From Rubrivivax sp. (GTDB taxonomy: Bacteria > Pseudomonadota > Gammaproteobacteria > Burkholderiales > Burkholderiaceae_C): DNA of 64,000 bases. The stretch covers positions 1 to 64,000 of the forward strand of contig JADYZZ010000065.1 in NCBI GenBank assembly GCA_020852865.1, written 5' to 3'. The notes under the pieces were generated by a model, which was not told where the DNA came from, did not search any database, and worked only from the letters and a program-made list of their open reading frames with translations. The position numbers were made by a program, and so were the translations under genes. Below are positions 55,333 through 63,999 of this stretch, one piece after another; position 1 is the stretch's first letter, and every line of letters begins with the position of its first letter.

Positions 55333-56313
55333 GTCCACCTTCGCGCCCGAAACCCGCACGACCTCGGCCCACCAGCGCGATTCGTCGCGAATCAACGCCG
55401 CAAAGCGATCCGGCCCGATGGACTCCGCATCGGCGCCGAGGAGACCCATCTGCCGGCGCATCTCATCGGTCTGCATCACCTTGGCGATTTCGCCGGCCAG
55501 CCGCCTGAGGATGCCGGCCGGTGTACCGCCCGGCGCGTGCAGCCCGACCCAGGAGTTGACTTCCAGCCGCGGCAAACCCTGCTCGGCCATCGTGGGCTCA
55601 TCGGGCAGCAGCGGCGAGCGCCGGGCCGCCGTGACACCCAGCCACTGCAGCCGGCCGGCGCGCACGAGGCCGAGCATGGATGGGATGCCGCCGCAGTACA
55701 GATGCACAGCGCCGGTGGCGACATCGTTCATCGCCTGCGCGCCGCCCTTGTAGGGCACGTGCACCATCTTCACACCCGCGACCATGTTGAACAGCTCGCC
55801 GCACAGGTGCGGCACCGATCCGTTGCCCGAGGAGGCGAAGTTCAGCGCGCCGGGCCGCGCCTTGGCCAGCGCGACGAGGTCGTGCACCGTCTTCAGCCCG
55901 AGCGAGGGCGGCACGCCGAACGCGTAGGGCACGGTGGCGAAGCGATAGACCGGCACGAGATCCTTCTGCGGGTCGTAAGCGAGCCTGCGGTACAGGTGCG
56001 GGCCGATGGTGATGAGGCCGCTCGTGCCGATGACCAGCGTGTGCCCGTCGGGCGCCGAGCGCGCCACCTGTTCGGCGCCGAGATGCCCGCCGGCGCCGGG
56101 GCGGTTCTCGACCACGACCGGCTGGCCCAGCGCCGGTGCCAGGTGGTGCGCGAGCAGCCGCGCCGCGGCGTCGTTCACAGCGCCGGGCGGATAGGGCACC
56201 ACGATGCGCAGCGGCCGGCTCGGATAGGGTTCGGCGCCGGCCTGGGCGAGCACGTGACCGAGCGGCGCGAGGCCCACGGCGGCGGCCAGCAGGGCTCGGC
56301 GTCCAGGCGTCAT
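55330..56313 (-). CDS. Bug-family tripartite tricarboxylate transporter receptor
   Basis: A 327-aa periplasmic receptor of the TctC/Bug type, greatly expanded in Burkholderiales. After a signal peptide come YPSRPLRIVVPYPPGAVNDAAARL, VVENRPGAGGHLGAEQVARS and VHVPYKGGAQAMNDV. Ligands are carboxylates such as citrate, nicotinate or amino acids. No TctA/TctB permease lies next to it, so it must share a distant one. It precedes nothing on its strand; a small monooxygenase gene lies 30 bp upstream. Confidence 0.93.
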   Translation of the reverse strand: MTPGRRALLAAAVGLAPLGHVLAQAGAEPYPSRPLRIVVPYPPGAVNDAAARLLAHHLAPALGQPVVVENRPGAGGHLGAEQVARSAPDGHTLVIGTSGLITIGPHLYRRLAYDPQKDLVPVYRFATVPYAFGVPPSLGLKTVHDLVALAKARPGALNFASSGNGSVPHLCGELFNMVAGVKMVHVPYKGGAQAMNDVATGAVHLYCGGIPSMLGLVRAGRLQWLGVTAARRSPLLPDEPTMAEQGLPRLEVNSWVGLHAPGGTPAGILRRLAGEIAKVMQTDEMRRQMGLLGADAESIGPDRFAALIRDESRWWAEVVRVSGAKVD

Positions 56314-56343
56314 TCGGGCAACCTCCCTGAGCGGCGCGGCGGT

Positions 56344-56643
56344 TCAGCGCGGCGCCGGCGACTCCAGCACCGTGCACACCGAGACGCGCTTGCGTGCCAC
56401 CAGCGCCTCTTGCCAGGCATGCGAATGCCCGGGCCGCACCGCGTGCGCCTCGAGCGCAGCGCGGTCGCGCCACAGCTCAACCAGGTGCACGCGCGTGTCG
56501 TCGCCGGCCTGCGGCACGGCCACCTCCATGCGCAGGCAGCCGTCGTCGCCCATGCACTGGCGCGCTTCCTGCCGCACGCGCGCGAGCAGCGCCTCGTGCA
56601 GGCCGGCCTTGGGCTCGTACTCGATGTAGATGGCGATCGTCAT
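56344..56643 (-). CDS. Antibiotic biosynthesis monooxygenase (ABM) domain protein
   Basis: A 99-aa dimeric ferredoxin-like protein of the ABM/YgiN type. IAIYIEYEPKAGLHEALLAR, CLRMEVAVPQAGDDTRVHLVELW and SHAWQEALV cover the whole domain. Members act as quinol monooxygenases or heme-degrading or stress proteins. It lies 30 bp upstream of the Bug receptor gene on the same strand, so the two may be co-expressed, which would suggest catabolism of an aromatic acid. Confidence 0.85.
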   Translation of the reverse strand: MTIAIYIEYEPKAGLHEALLARVRQEARQCMGDDGCLRMEVAVPQAGDDTRVHLVELWRDRAALEAHAVRPGHSHAWQEALVARKRVSVCTVLESPAPR

Positions 56644-56949
56644 CGTGCGCGGCACATCGCTGGCGCCGAAGCAGTGTAACGCCGCGTGCCGCCATGAGCC
56701 GCCATGAGCTTCCATGAGCCGCCGGCACACCGCGCGAAGGCACGCACAGCGCCGCATGCAGCGCTGTGCGCGCGCGTGCATGACGGTTCGCGAGCCAGGC
56801 CGTCTCTCGCAGCCGCCGCACCGAGCCGCCGCGCACAGGCCCGCCCACCGCACCGGAAACCGCTTGCCGCCCCCGCTGCTCCCAGGATGCGCACACGGCT
56901 GCGACCCGCTACGCTTCAGGCCGAAGTCCCGCCACCGTACTGCCCCGTC
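56644..56949. other. Divergent region before the caspase-like gene
   Basis: No gene supported here. It contains three tandem 10-bp units (consensus GCCATGAGCC) at 56691-56720. Confidence 0.5.
56691..56720. repeat. Three 10-bp tandem units
   Basis: GCCATGAGCC, GCCATGAGCT and TCCATGAGCC in a row, in the leader between the ABM gene and the caspase-like gene. Each unit carries an ATG followed by AGC, but none has a ribosome site. Confidence 0.7.
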
Positions 56950-58854
56950 ATGGCGATGAGTGCCTGCGCGCTGGAGCATCCTGGCCGATGGCCGGCCGCG
57001 GCCGCGCCGCTGGCCGGGCTGCTGACGCGCGCCGTGGTCGCCGGCCGGGCGGCCCGGGCAAGCGCTGCGCTGGCGCTCGGCGGGTTGCTGCTTGCGGTGG
57101 CGCCGCTGGTAACGGCGCAGCAGGCGGCGAGGCAGTCGGCGGCGGAGCCGGCCCGCCGCATCGCCCTCGTCGTCGGCAACAACGGCTACGACAGCGCGCC
57201 GCTGGCCAACTCCATCAACGACGCGCATGCGATGACGCAGGTGCTGCGCGAGGCCGGCTTCGCGGTGATGCTGCACACCGATATCGACCAGCGCCAGTTC
57301 CAGCTCGCGCTGCGCGAGTTCGGCGAGCGCCTGAAGGCCGCCGGCAGCGGCAGCGCGGGCCTGTTCTACTACGCCGGCCACGGCATGCAGATCAAGGGGC
57401 GCAACTTCCTGATCCCGGTGCGCAGCCGCATCGCGCACGAGGACGAGGTGGCCTACGCGGCCGTCGATGCGCAGTCGGTGCTCGACAAGATGGAGTCGGC
57501 CGGCAACGGCACCAACATCGTCATCCTCGACGCCTGCCGCAACAACCCGTTCGCGCGCAGCTGGCGCAGTGCGCAGCAGGGCCTGGCGCAGATGGACGCA
57601 CCGGTGGGCACGCTGATCGCCTACGCCACCGCGCCAGGCTCGGTGGCCATCGACTCGCTGCCGGGGCTGCGCAACGGCCTGTACACGACCCACCTGGTCG
57701 AGGCCATCCGCCAGCCCGGCCTGAAGGTCGAGGACGTGCTCAAGCAGACGCGCAACGCCGTGCGCCGCGCCTCGGCGCAGCGGCAGACGCCCTGGGAGGC
57801 ATCGGCGCTGGTGGGCGACTTCTACTTCCACCCGCCGCGGCCGATGGCCGCGCCGAGCGTACCGCCCGCATCGGCGCCGGCCGCTGGCCGCCCCGCCGTG
57901 GATGCCGAGGCGGCGGTCGACGCCGCGGTCGAGGCCGCCTTGTGGGATGTCGTCAAGGACTCGCACAGCAGTGCCGAGCTGTACGCCTACTTGCAGCGCT
58001 TCCCGAACGGCCGGCACGCGCGGCAAGCGCGGCAGCGGCTGGTCGAACTGGCCGCCTCTGACCAGGCGCCCGCGGCGACCCTGCCGCCGCCCGATGCCGC
58101 GCCGTCCTTCCCCGGGCTGCCGGCGGCGCCGACAGGCGCCGAGCCCTTCGTCATCCGGCCGGCCGCCGACGCGGTCGAGTACGCGGCACGCTGGGGTCTG
58201 CAGCCGCCCGCCGCGCGAGCGCCGCAGCCGCGGCGCAACGCCGCCGGTTTTGCCGAGGGCGACGCGTTCCGCTACCGGAAGACCGACCTGGGCGCCGCCG
58301 GGGCCGTCACCGACTACCTGTGGCAGGTGCAGCGCGTCGAACCCGACGGCTCGCTGTGGGTGAACGACGGCCGCCAGCGGCTGGATGCGCTCGGCCAGCG
58401 CCACGGCGGCAACGACGAGCACACCGGCGTGTGGCTCGAACTGTCGCCGCCGCTGCCGCTGCTGGAGCTGGCGCGGCGCGGTGCCGGCGTCGAGCAGGGG
58501 TGGCGCACGACGGTGCGCATGCGCGACGCCGCCGGTCTGGTCGAGGAGGCGGCGCTGCGCGGCACGCTGCGCACGAGCGCCGAAGCGGTGCGCGGGCCGC
58601 GCGGCACCGCCGACCTGCTGCCGGCCATCCGCATCGAGCTGGCGCTCACCGGTACGAGCCGGCGCAACGACGGCGTGGTGCGCGTGCTGAACTGGGTGCA
58701 CACGTACTGGATGGCGCCGCCGCTGCTGCTGCCGGTGGCGTTCAAGATCTACGAAGCGGCCGACGCCCTGGCGCGGCAGAACACACTGCACGAGCTGATC
58801 GCCATCGACCAGATGAGCCTCGCCGAGGCGGCGCCGGCGGGCGCCGGGCGCTGA
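56950..58854 (+). CDS. Caspase-family (C14) protease, secreted
   Basis: A 634-aa caspase-fold protein. A basic, hydrophobic N-terminus (about 1-55) looks like a late signal or anchor; the caspase p20-like domain follows (about 70-300). The catalytic dyad is H144 (YYAGHG) and C196 (DACRNNPF). A short helical repeat (WDVVKDSHSSAELYAYLQRFPNG) follows at about 335-365, as often seen in bacterial caspase proteins. The remaining 270 residues carry a beta-rich region without a motif I know. Cleavage after Arg/Lys (metacaspase or orthocaspase style) is expected; targets are unknown. It is monocistronic. Confidence 0.88.
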   Translation: MAMSACALEHPGRWPAAAAPLAGLLTRAVVAGRAARASAALALGGLLLAVAPLVTAQQAARQSAAEPARRIALVVGNNGYDSAPLANSINDAHAMTQVLREAGFAVMLHTDIDQRQFQLALREFGERLKAAGSGSAGLFYYAGHGMQIKGRNFLIPVRSRIAHEDEVAYAAVDAQSVLDKMESAGNGTNIVILDACRNNPFARSWRSAQQGLAQMDAPVGTLIAYATAPGSVAIDSLPGLRNGLYTTHLVEAIRQPGLKVEDVLKQTRNAVRRASAQRQTPWEASALVGDFYFHPPRPMAAPSVPPASAPAAGRPAVDAEAAVDAAVEAALWDVVKDSHSSAELYAYLQRFPNGRHARQARQRLVELAASDQAPAATLPPPDAAPSFPGLPAAPTGAEPFVIRPAADAVEYAARWGLQPPAARAPQPRRNAAGFAEGDAFRYRKTDLGAAGAVTDYLWQVQRVEPDGSLWVNDGRQRLDALGQRHGGNDEHTGVWLELSPPLPLLELARRGAGVEQGWRTTVRMRDAAGLVEEAALRGTLRTSAEAVRGPRGTADLLPAIRIELALTGTSRRNDGVVRVLNWVHTYWMAPPLLLPVAFKIYEAADALARQNTLHELIAIDQMSLAEAAPAGAGR

Positions 58855-59125
58855 GCGCCTGGCGGGCGTGACGGCCGTCGTCCTGGTTGATGGCGTCCTT
58901 CGAGACCCTCATGTCGGCACCGATTCGCTCGGCGCCGCACGTTCGCACGATGTCACGGCCGCGCGCGCCCGGCCGGCGCTCTTGCAGGCGTCGAGCTGCA
59001 TCGCCGCGAAGAGGAGCTCCAGGGCCGGCTCGTGCAGGCCGATGCCTTCGTCGCAGGAGGCATGCGCGACGGTCGCGCGGGGCCGTGCGCGCCCGTGGCA
59101 TGCTCGCCCGGCCCGCATCGCGCCC

Positions 59126-59632
59126 GTGACCCGCCTCGCCTCGCACTTCGTCCTCTACGTCGCCGACCAGGCACGCAGCCGCGACTTCTTCGTCGCGGTG
59201 CTGCAGCAGGCGCCGCAGCTCGACGTACCCGGGATGACCGAGTTCGCGCTGGCCGGCGGCGGCGTGCTCGGCCTGATGCCCGAGCAAGGCATCCGCGCGC
59301 TGCTCGGCGAGCGGCTGCCCGACCCAGCGCAGGCGCGCGGCACGCCGCGTGCCGAGCTCTATCTCGTCGTCGCCGACCCCGACGCACATCACCGGCGGGC
59401 ACTCGCGGCCGGCGCCGCGGAGTTGTCGCCGCCGGCGCTGCGCCGCTGGGGCCACCGGGCCGCGTATTCGCTCGACCCGGACGGGCATGTGCTCGCGTTC
59501 GCCGCGGACGACGCGTCCCGCTCCGGCGCGGACGACGACGACACCGCCGAGTCGCCGGCGACGCCGAGCGCGGATGGACGCGCGGGCATGGGCGGCAGCC
59601 CTTCGGACTCGGGCCGCGGGCAGTCCTCGTGA
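59126..59632 (+). CDS. VOC-family (glyoxalase/bleomycin resistance) protein
   Basis: A 168-aa metal-binding VOC protein. The domain spans about residues 1-125; ligand-type residues are in SHFVLYVADQARSRDFF, RAELYLVVADPDA and GHRAAYSLDPDGHVLAF. A Ser/Asp-rich tail of about 40 residues (SGADDDDTAESPATPSADG) is unusual and may be disordered. GTG at 59126 is chosen because the domain begins with it; a longer version would add non-conserved Arg-rich sequence. It stands alone. Confidence 0.72.
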   Translation: MTRLASHFVLYVADQARSRDFFVAVLQQAPQLDVPGMTEFALAGGGVLGLMPEQGIRALLGERLPDPAQARGTPRAELYLVVADPDAHHRRALAAGAAELSPPALRRWGHRAAYSLDPDGHVLAFAADDASRSGADDDDTAESPATPSADGRAGMGGSPSDSGRGQSS

Positions 59633-60227
59633 GCGGCGAGAAACGGTGCATGCCCGTCGGGATCGGCCCGATCCACCGCGAACAAGGCACCAGATTGCGC
59701 TTGCGCCCCGCCGCAGCCCGAGCGCAACGGGCTGTCGGGCGCGGCTCGAGGCGTGGAGATCATGAGGATAGGTATCGAGTTCGCGAATTCTTTTCCGTTG
59801 TTGTGGCTGGCACCCCCCAATAGCATCCCGCTGCCCTGGGAAGACGCCTGAATCCGTGACCTCGCCGTACGCGACTCGACACCGGATGCCGATGACATGA
59901 CGACGGCTGGCGACTCGATGGGCCATGCGCGTGGATCGGCGAGCCGCTCGCGCCATCGCGAAGATGTCGATGTCCGGCGGCAGCCATCCCCACCGCAGCG
60001 CGCCTTGGTCGGCCGCACGTCCGGCGAGCGGTCCGGCGGTGCTCGGCCGTACCCGGCCGGTCGGCGGCGCGCAAGGCAAGCGGATACCGGACAGCCCTCC
60101 TGCGCGGAGGCTTTCGTGACAAAGGCATGGCGCCCTCGCGCCCTGTCCCCGGCCGCCGTGCGTGCTCGCGCGCGCTGAAGCAGCCACCAGAACAGGTCAT
60201 TTCGAGCGGCAGTTCGCGGAGGACATC
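59633..60227. other. Long untranslated stretch before the permease gene
   Basis: About 600 bp in which I see no supported gene. A less GC-rich zone at about 59760-59830 could hold the promoter for the permease downstream. No regulator gene or clear operator is visible. Confidence 0.5.
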
Positions 60228-61754
60228 ATGGAGACAGGCGTTTCGATCGGCCCGGCGCATTGGGCCTACCTGCTGGGCATCGCGGTCATCGTCGTCACGA
60301 TGGTCTTTCGCGCGAACGTCGTGGTGCCTTCCATCGTGGCGACGTTCTGCGTCGCCTACGCGTGGTCCGGCAGTGCGGTGGCCGCCATGGGCAGCATCTT
60401 CAACGCGAGCTTCGTCGCCGCCAAGGAGCTGTTCAACATCTTCCTGGTGATCGCGCTGATGACCGCGCTGCTCAACGCGCTCAAGGAGCTGCGCTCCGAC
60501 ATCCGGATGGTCGAGCCCTTCCGCGCCGTGATGAGGAACGGGCACGTGGCCTATTTCGTGCTGACGCTCGTCACCTATTTCATCTCGCTCTTCTTCTGGC
60601 CGACCCCGGCGGTGCCCCTGGTCTCGGCGGTGCTCCTGCCGGCGGCCATTGCGGCCGGCCTGCCCCCACTCGCAGGGGCGGCGGCCATCGCGATCGCCGG
60701 ACAGGGCATGGCCCTGTCGTCGGACTACGTGATCGGCGTGGCACCGGGCATCAGCGCCAAGGCGGCGGGTGCGGCCGCCGCCGTCGTCGCCGATCGGGCG
60801 CTGGTGCTGTCCTTCGTTGTCGGCGCCGTGGCATTGGTCATGGCCTATCTCCAGCTGCGCAAGCATTTCAGGGCGCCGAGCGAGTCGCTGCTCGATGCCT
60901 GGCAGGCACGGGCCACGCACGGCATGGTGTCGGCGCCCGAGGGCACGGCGCACAAGGAGGAGATCGCCCGCGCCACCAGCCGCGACGAGCCGCTGCTGAC
61001 CGAGGAAGACATCGCGCTCGAGCTGCACGCGCTGCAGCGCCGGCGCGTGAAGTGGTCCCGGCTCTTCGCCGTCGTCACGCCGCTGGCCTTCCTCGGCGTG
61101 GTGGCACTCATGGTGGCGCCCAAGTTCGGCGGCGGGCTGCCCACCATCAAGGGCGGCGATGCCGCCTCGCTGGTCGGGGGCATGGCCGCCGTGCTGCTCA
61201 TCCTGAGCACGCTGGCGATGCACGGTCCGCGCAGGATGCTCGAGGTGACCGCCGATCACATCACCGAGGGCTTCGTCTTCGCCTTCCGTGCCATGGGTGC
61301 GGTGTTGCCGATCGCCGGCTTCTTTTTCCTCGGGGGTGCCGAGACCGCCGCCGCCATTCTCGGCACGCCCGCCGACAAGATGCCCAGCCTGCTGTTTCAG
61401 GCGGTGCAAAGCGCCCAGGCGTGGATCCCGCAGGATCGGTTCCTGGTGGGCTTCGGCGTCATGATCGTCGGCATGGTCACCGGCATCGACGGCTCCGGCT
61501 TCTCCGGGCTGCCGCTGACGGGCGCGCTGGCAGGCGCTCTGGCGCCGATCTCGGGTGTCGATGTCGGCACGCTTGCCGCGCTGGGCCAGATGGGCGCGGT
61601 ATGGACGGGCGGCGGCACCCTGATTGCCTGGTCGTCGCTGATCGCCGTCGCAGGCTTCGCCCGCGTGTCGGTCGTCGAGACGGTGCGCGTGCTGACGCTG
61701 CCGGTCCTCTGCGGGCTGGCGGCGGCGACCGTCTTCGCCGTGCTCGTGTTCTGA
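60228..61754 (+). CDS. Ion-transporter-superfamily permease of unknown substrate
   Basis: A 508-aa membrane protein with about twelve hydrophobic helices in two halves of like layout, separated by a hydrophilic segment (about 225-275). Internal helix breaks such as FFWPTPAVPLVSAVLLPAAIAAGLP and GIDGSGFSGLPLTGALAGALA recall re-entrant loops of the ion transporter superfamily (CitMHS, DctM, NhaD, GntP-like). I cannot place it in one family. The ATG at 60228 follows GGAGGA. Convergent with the amidohydrolase gene; it may import an organic acid or nucleobase. Confidence 0.75.
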   Translation: METGVSIGPAHWAYLLGIAVIVVTMVFRANVVVPSIVATFCVAYAWSGSAVAAMGSIFNASFVAAKELFNIFLVIALMTALLNALKELRSDIRMVEPFRAVMRNGHVAYFVLTLVTYFISLFFWPTPAVPLVSAVLLPAAIAAGLPPLAGAAAIAIAGQGMALSSDYVIGVAPGISAKAAGAAAAVVADRALVLSFVVGAVALVMAYLQLRKHFRAPSESLLDAWQARATHGMVSAPEGTAHKEEIARATSRDEPLLTEEDIALELHALQRRRVKWSRLFAVVTPLAFLGVVALMVAPKFGGGLPTIKGGDAASLVGGMAAVLLILSTLAMHGPRRMLEVTADHITEGFVFAFRAMGAVLPIAGFFFLGGAETAAAILGTPADKMPSLLFQAVQSAQAWIPQDRFLVGFGVMIVGMVTGIDGSGFSGLPLTGALAGALAPISGVDVGTLAALGQMGAVWTGGGTLIAWSSLIAVAGFARVSVVETVRVLTLPVLCGLAAATVFAVLVF

Positions 61755-61762
61755 GCACCGCT

Positions 61763-61774
61763 GCCCGCGCGGGC
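61763..61774. terminator. Short palindrome after the permease gene
   Basis: GCCCGCGCGGGC lies 8 bp past the permease stop, between convergent genes. It can form a small hairpin and is only a weak terminator candidate. Confidence 0.25.
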
Positions 61775-61862
61775 CTGGCGGCTGTCGGGGAACGGAGGGC
61801 CGCCCCCGCATTGCCTGACGCCGCGGCGGCGCGGACCGGGCCGCGGCCCCGCCGCGAGGGCG

Positions 61863-61900
61863 CCAGGAGCGTGGGCGGCGGAATTCCGGCTCCGCTCCTA
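61863..61900 (-). repeat. Palindrome family B copy 2, on the amidohydrolase stop
   Basis: On the minus strand the sequence starts TAGGAGCG at the stop codon and closes with CGCTCCT, with an inner GGAATTCC palindrome. Outer arms and the closing GTGGGCGG are shared with 43487-43517. Confidence 0.5.
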
Positions 61901-63358
61901 GAAGCACTCGGCGGCGATCGCGCGCACAGCGGTGCGCGCCTCGTGCGCCAGTTCGACCAGATCGACGCCGGGAATCGCGTCGTCGTCGACGACGACGCGC
62001 CCGTTGCACAGCAGCCAGCGCAGGCGCGGCCGCGCGCCGCTGACCACCGGCGCCAGCGCCTCGTCGTGCAGGCCGAAGTGGCGCGGGTCTTCGAGCGCCC
62101 ACACCGACAGATCGGCGGCCATGCCCGGCGCGAGCGTGCCCACGCCCTCGAAGCCGAGCGTCCCGGCGCCGCCGGCCGAGGCCCAGTGCACGAGCTGCTC
62201 GACCGTCACCGCGTCGGCGCCTGCCTCGCCGCTGCCTTCGGGCCTCGGCCGCGCGGCGCCGCCGGCCTGCGCGCGGTGCAGCAGCCACGCTGCGTGCAGC
62301 TCGCTCAGCATGTCGGCGGCTTCGTTGCTGGCCGCGCCGTCGACGCCGATCGAGACCCTGGCGCCCAGCCGCTCGAGCTGCGGCGCCGGCGCGACGCCGC
62401 TGCCCAGCCGCCCGTTGCTCTGCGGGCAATGGGCGATGCCGGTGCCGGTGCGGCCCAGCAGCGCGCGTTCGCTCGCCGACAGGTGCACGAGGTGCGCGAA
62501 CCAGACATCGGGGCCGAGCCACTCGTGCTCGGCGCAGACCTCGATCGGCAGGCGCCCGCCGAAGCGCTCGGCGCAATGCTCGTAGTAGGCCACGGTCTCC
62601 GACATGTGCGAGTGCAGCGGCACGCCGAGCGCACGCGCCGCACGTGCCGCCGGCACGAGTTCGGCGGGCTGCAGCGCCACGGTGATCGTGGTCGGCGCGA
62701 AGGCCACGCGCTGCATCACGCGCGGCCCGCGCTGGTGGAAGCGCGCCACCGTGCGCTCGAGCGCGGCGAGCATCGCGTCGAAGCTCTCGGGCCGGTCACA
62801 GGCCGGCGTTGCCGCCTGCGTGCCGCGCGCCACGGTGCCGCCGCCGCGCAGCAGCATGAAGCGCAGGCCCAGGCGCGCCGCCTCGTCGAACAGCACTTCG
62901 GCCGGGTCGTAGCCGATGCCGGGCCAGAACAGGTAATGATGGTCGGCCACCGTCGTGCAGCCCGAGCGCATCAGCTCCACCAGCCCGATGCGCGCGGCCA
63001 GCCGCAGCCGCCGCTCGTCGGCGAATGCGCCGCGCGCCTTGAACGGCACCGCCTGCAGCCAGGGCGAAAGCGTCGCGTCGATGCCCGCCGGCACGCCCTT
63101 GAGCAGCGACTGGAACAGGTGATGGTGGGTGTTGACCCAGCCCGGGCAGACGATGCAGCCGGCGGCATCGAGCACGCGTTCGCCGGGCGCGGCGGCCAGG
63201 CCGCGGCCCATCTCGGCGATGGTGCCGTCGGCGGCGATGCGCAGATCGCTCGCGCTGCTGCGTGCCCCGGTCGATGGCACCGCGCCGGTGAGGATGGCCG
63301 CAGCGCCGCGGATCAGGCAGGACGCAGCCGGCACGGCGATCGGGTCCAGCGCGCTCAA
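61898..63358 (-). CDS. Amidohydrolase, 8-oxoguanine/SAH deaminase type
   Basis: A 486-aa metal-dependent deaminase of the TrzA/AtzB/GuaD branch. Metal ligands and active-site residues are seen in GWVNTHHHLFQS, LHSHMSETV (His and Glu), VWFAHLVHLS, GIAHCPQSNGRLGSG and GVDGAASNE. These match 8-oxoguanine deaminase and S-adenosylhomocysteine deaminase more than chlorohydrolases. A TTG at 63358 overlapping the permease stop (TTGA) is the proposed start; a GTG at 63397 inside the permease gene is the alternative. Coupled to an ABC permease, it probably processes an imported purine or pyrimidine. Confidence 0.87.
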   Translation of the reverse strand: MSALDPIAVPAASCLIRGAAAILTGAVPSTGARSSASDLRIAADGTIAEMGRGLAAAPGERVLDAAGCIVCPGWVNTHHHLFQSLLKGVPAGIDATLSPWLQAVPFKARGAFADERRLRLAARIGLVELMRSGCTTVADHHYLFWPGIGYDPAEVLFDEAARLGLRFMLLRGGGTVARGTQAATPACDRPESFDAMLAALERTVARFHQRGPRVMQRVAFAPTTITVALQPAELVPAARAARALGVPLHSHMSETVAYYEHCAERFGGRLPIEVCAEHEWLGPDVWFAHLVHLSASERALLGRTGTGIAHCPQSNGRLGSGVAPAPQLERLGARVSIGVDGAASNEAADMLSELHAAWLLHRAQAGGAARPRPEGSGEAGADAVTVEQLVHWASAGGAGTLGFEGVGTLAPGMAADLSVWALEDPRHFGLHDEALAPVVSGARPRLRWLLCNGRVVVDDDAIPGVDLVELAHEARTAVRAIAAECF

Positions 63359-63999
63359 TGGTCCATCTCGCTTTCGTGCCAGCCGCCCAGCGCCCACTTG
63401 GACAGCCAGGCCATCGCCATGAACAGCACGATGCCGGTGGCCGTGATGAGCAGCAACGCCGCGAACAGGCGCGGGATGTTGAGCTGGAAGCCCGACTGCA
63501 GGATCTGGTAGGCCAGCCCCGAGGCCGTACCGCCGGTGCCGGCCACGAACTCGGCGACCACGGCGCCGATCAGCGCCAGCCCGCTCGAGATGCGCAGGCC
63601 GCCGAAGAAATAGGGCAGCGCCGAGGGCACGCGCAGCCGCATCAGGGTCTGCCAGCGCGTCGCACGGTTGAGCTTGAACAGGTTCTTCAGACCCGGGTTG
63701 ACGCTGCGCAGCCCGAGGATGGTGTTGGAAATGATCGGAAACAGCGCCACGATGGTGGCGCAGATCACCATCGCCGGGATCGGATCCTTGACCCAGATGA
63801 TGATGAGCGGCGCGATGGCGACGATCGGCGTCACCTGCAGGACGATGGCGTACGGGAACAGGCTCACCTCGATCAGGCGGCTTTGCACGAACAGGAAGGC
63901 CGCGGCCACGCCCAGCACCACCGCCAGCGCGAAGGCGGCGAAGGTGATCTTCAGCGTCGTCGCCAGCGCCGTGGACAGCAGCCCCCAGTCGGCGACCAG
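63355..63999 (-). CDS. ABC transporter permease, SsuC/ThiX type (5' end missing)
   Basis: The gene runs off the right edge; about 214 C-terminal residues are visible. Five hydrophobic helices and the coupling loop FKLNRATRWQTLMRLRVPSALPYFFGGLRISSG are typical of the SsuC/TauC/ThiX permeases for sulfonates, taurine or thiamine precursors. Coupled to the nucleobase-type deaminase, a pyrimidine or purine importer is the best inference; the ATPase and receptor should lie beyond 64000. Its stop overlaps the TTG start of the amidohydrolase. Confidence 0.9.
   Translation of the reverse strand: MVADWGLLSTALATTLKITFAAFALAVVLGVAAAFLFVQSRLIEVSLFPYAIVLQVTPIVAIAPLIIIWVKDPIPAMVICATIVALFPIISNTILGLRSVNPGLKNLFKLNRATRWQTLMRLRVPSALPYFFGGLRISSGLALIGAVVAEFVAGTGGTASGLAYQILQSGFQLNIPRLFAALLLITATGIVLFMAMAWLSKWALGGWHESEMDH

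Noticed and set aside
55330..56313. Complete tripartite tricarboxylate transporter
   Set aside because: Only the receptor is present; no TctA or TctB homologue is in the window.
60260..63511. A 1083-residue plus-strand frame
   Set aside because: It runs out of frame through the permease and then antisense to the amidohydrolase, with no recognisable motif.
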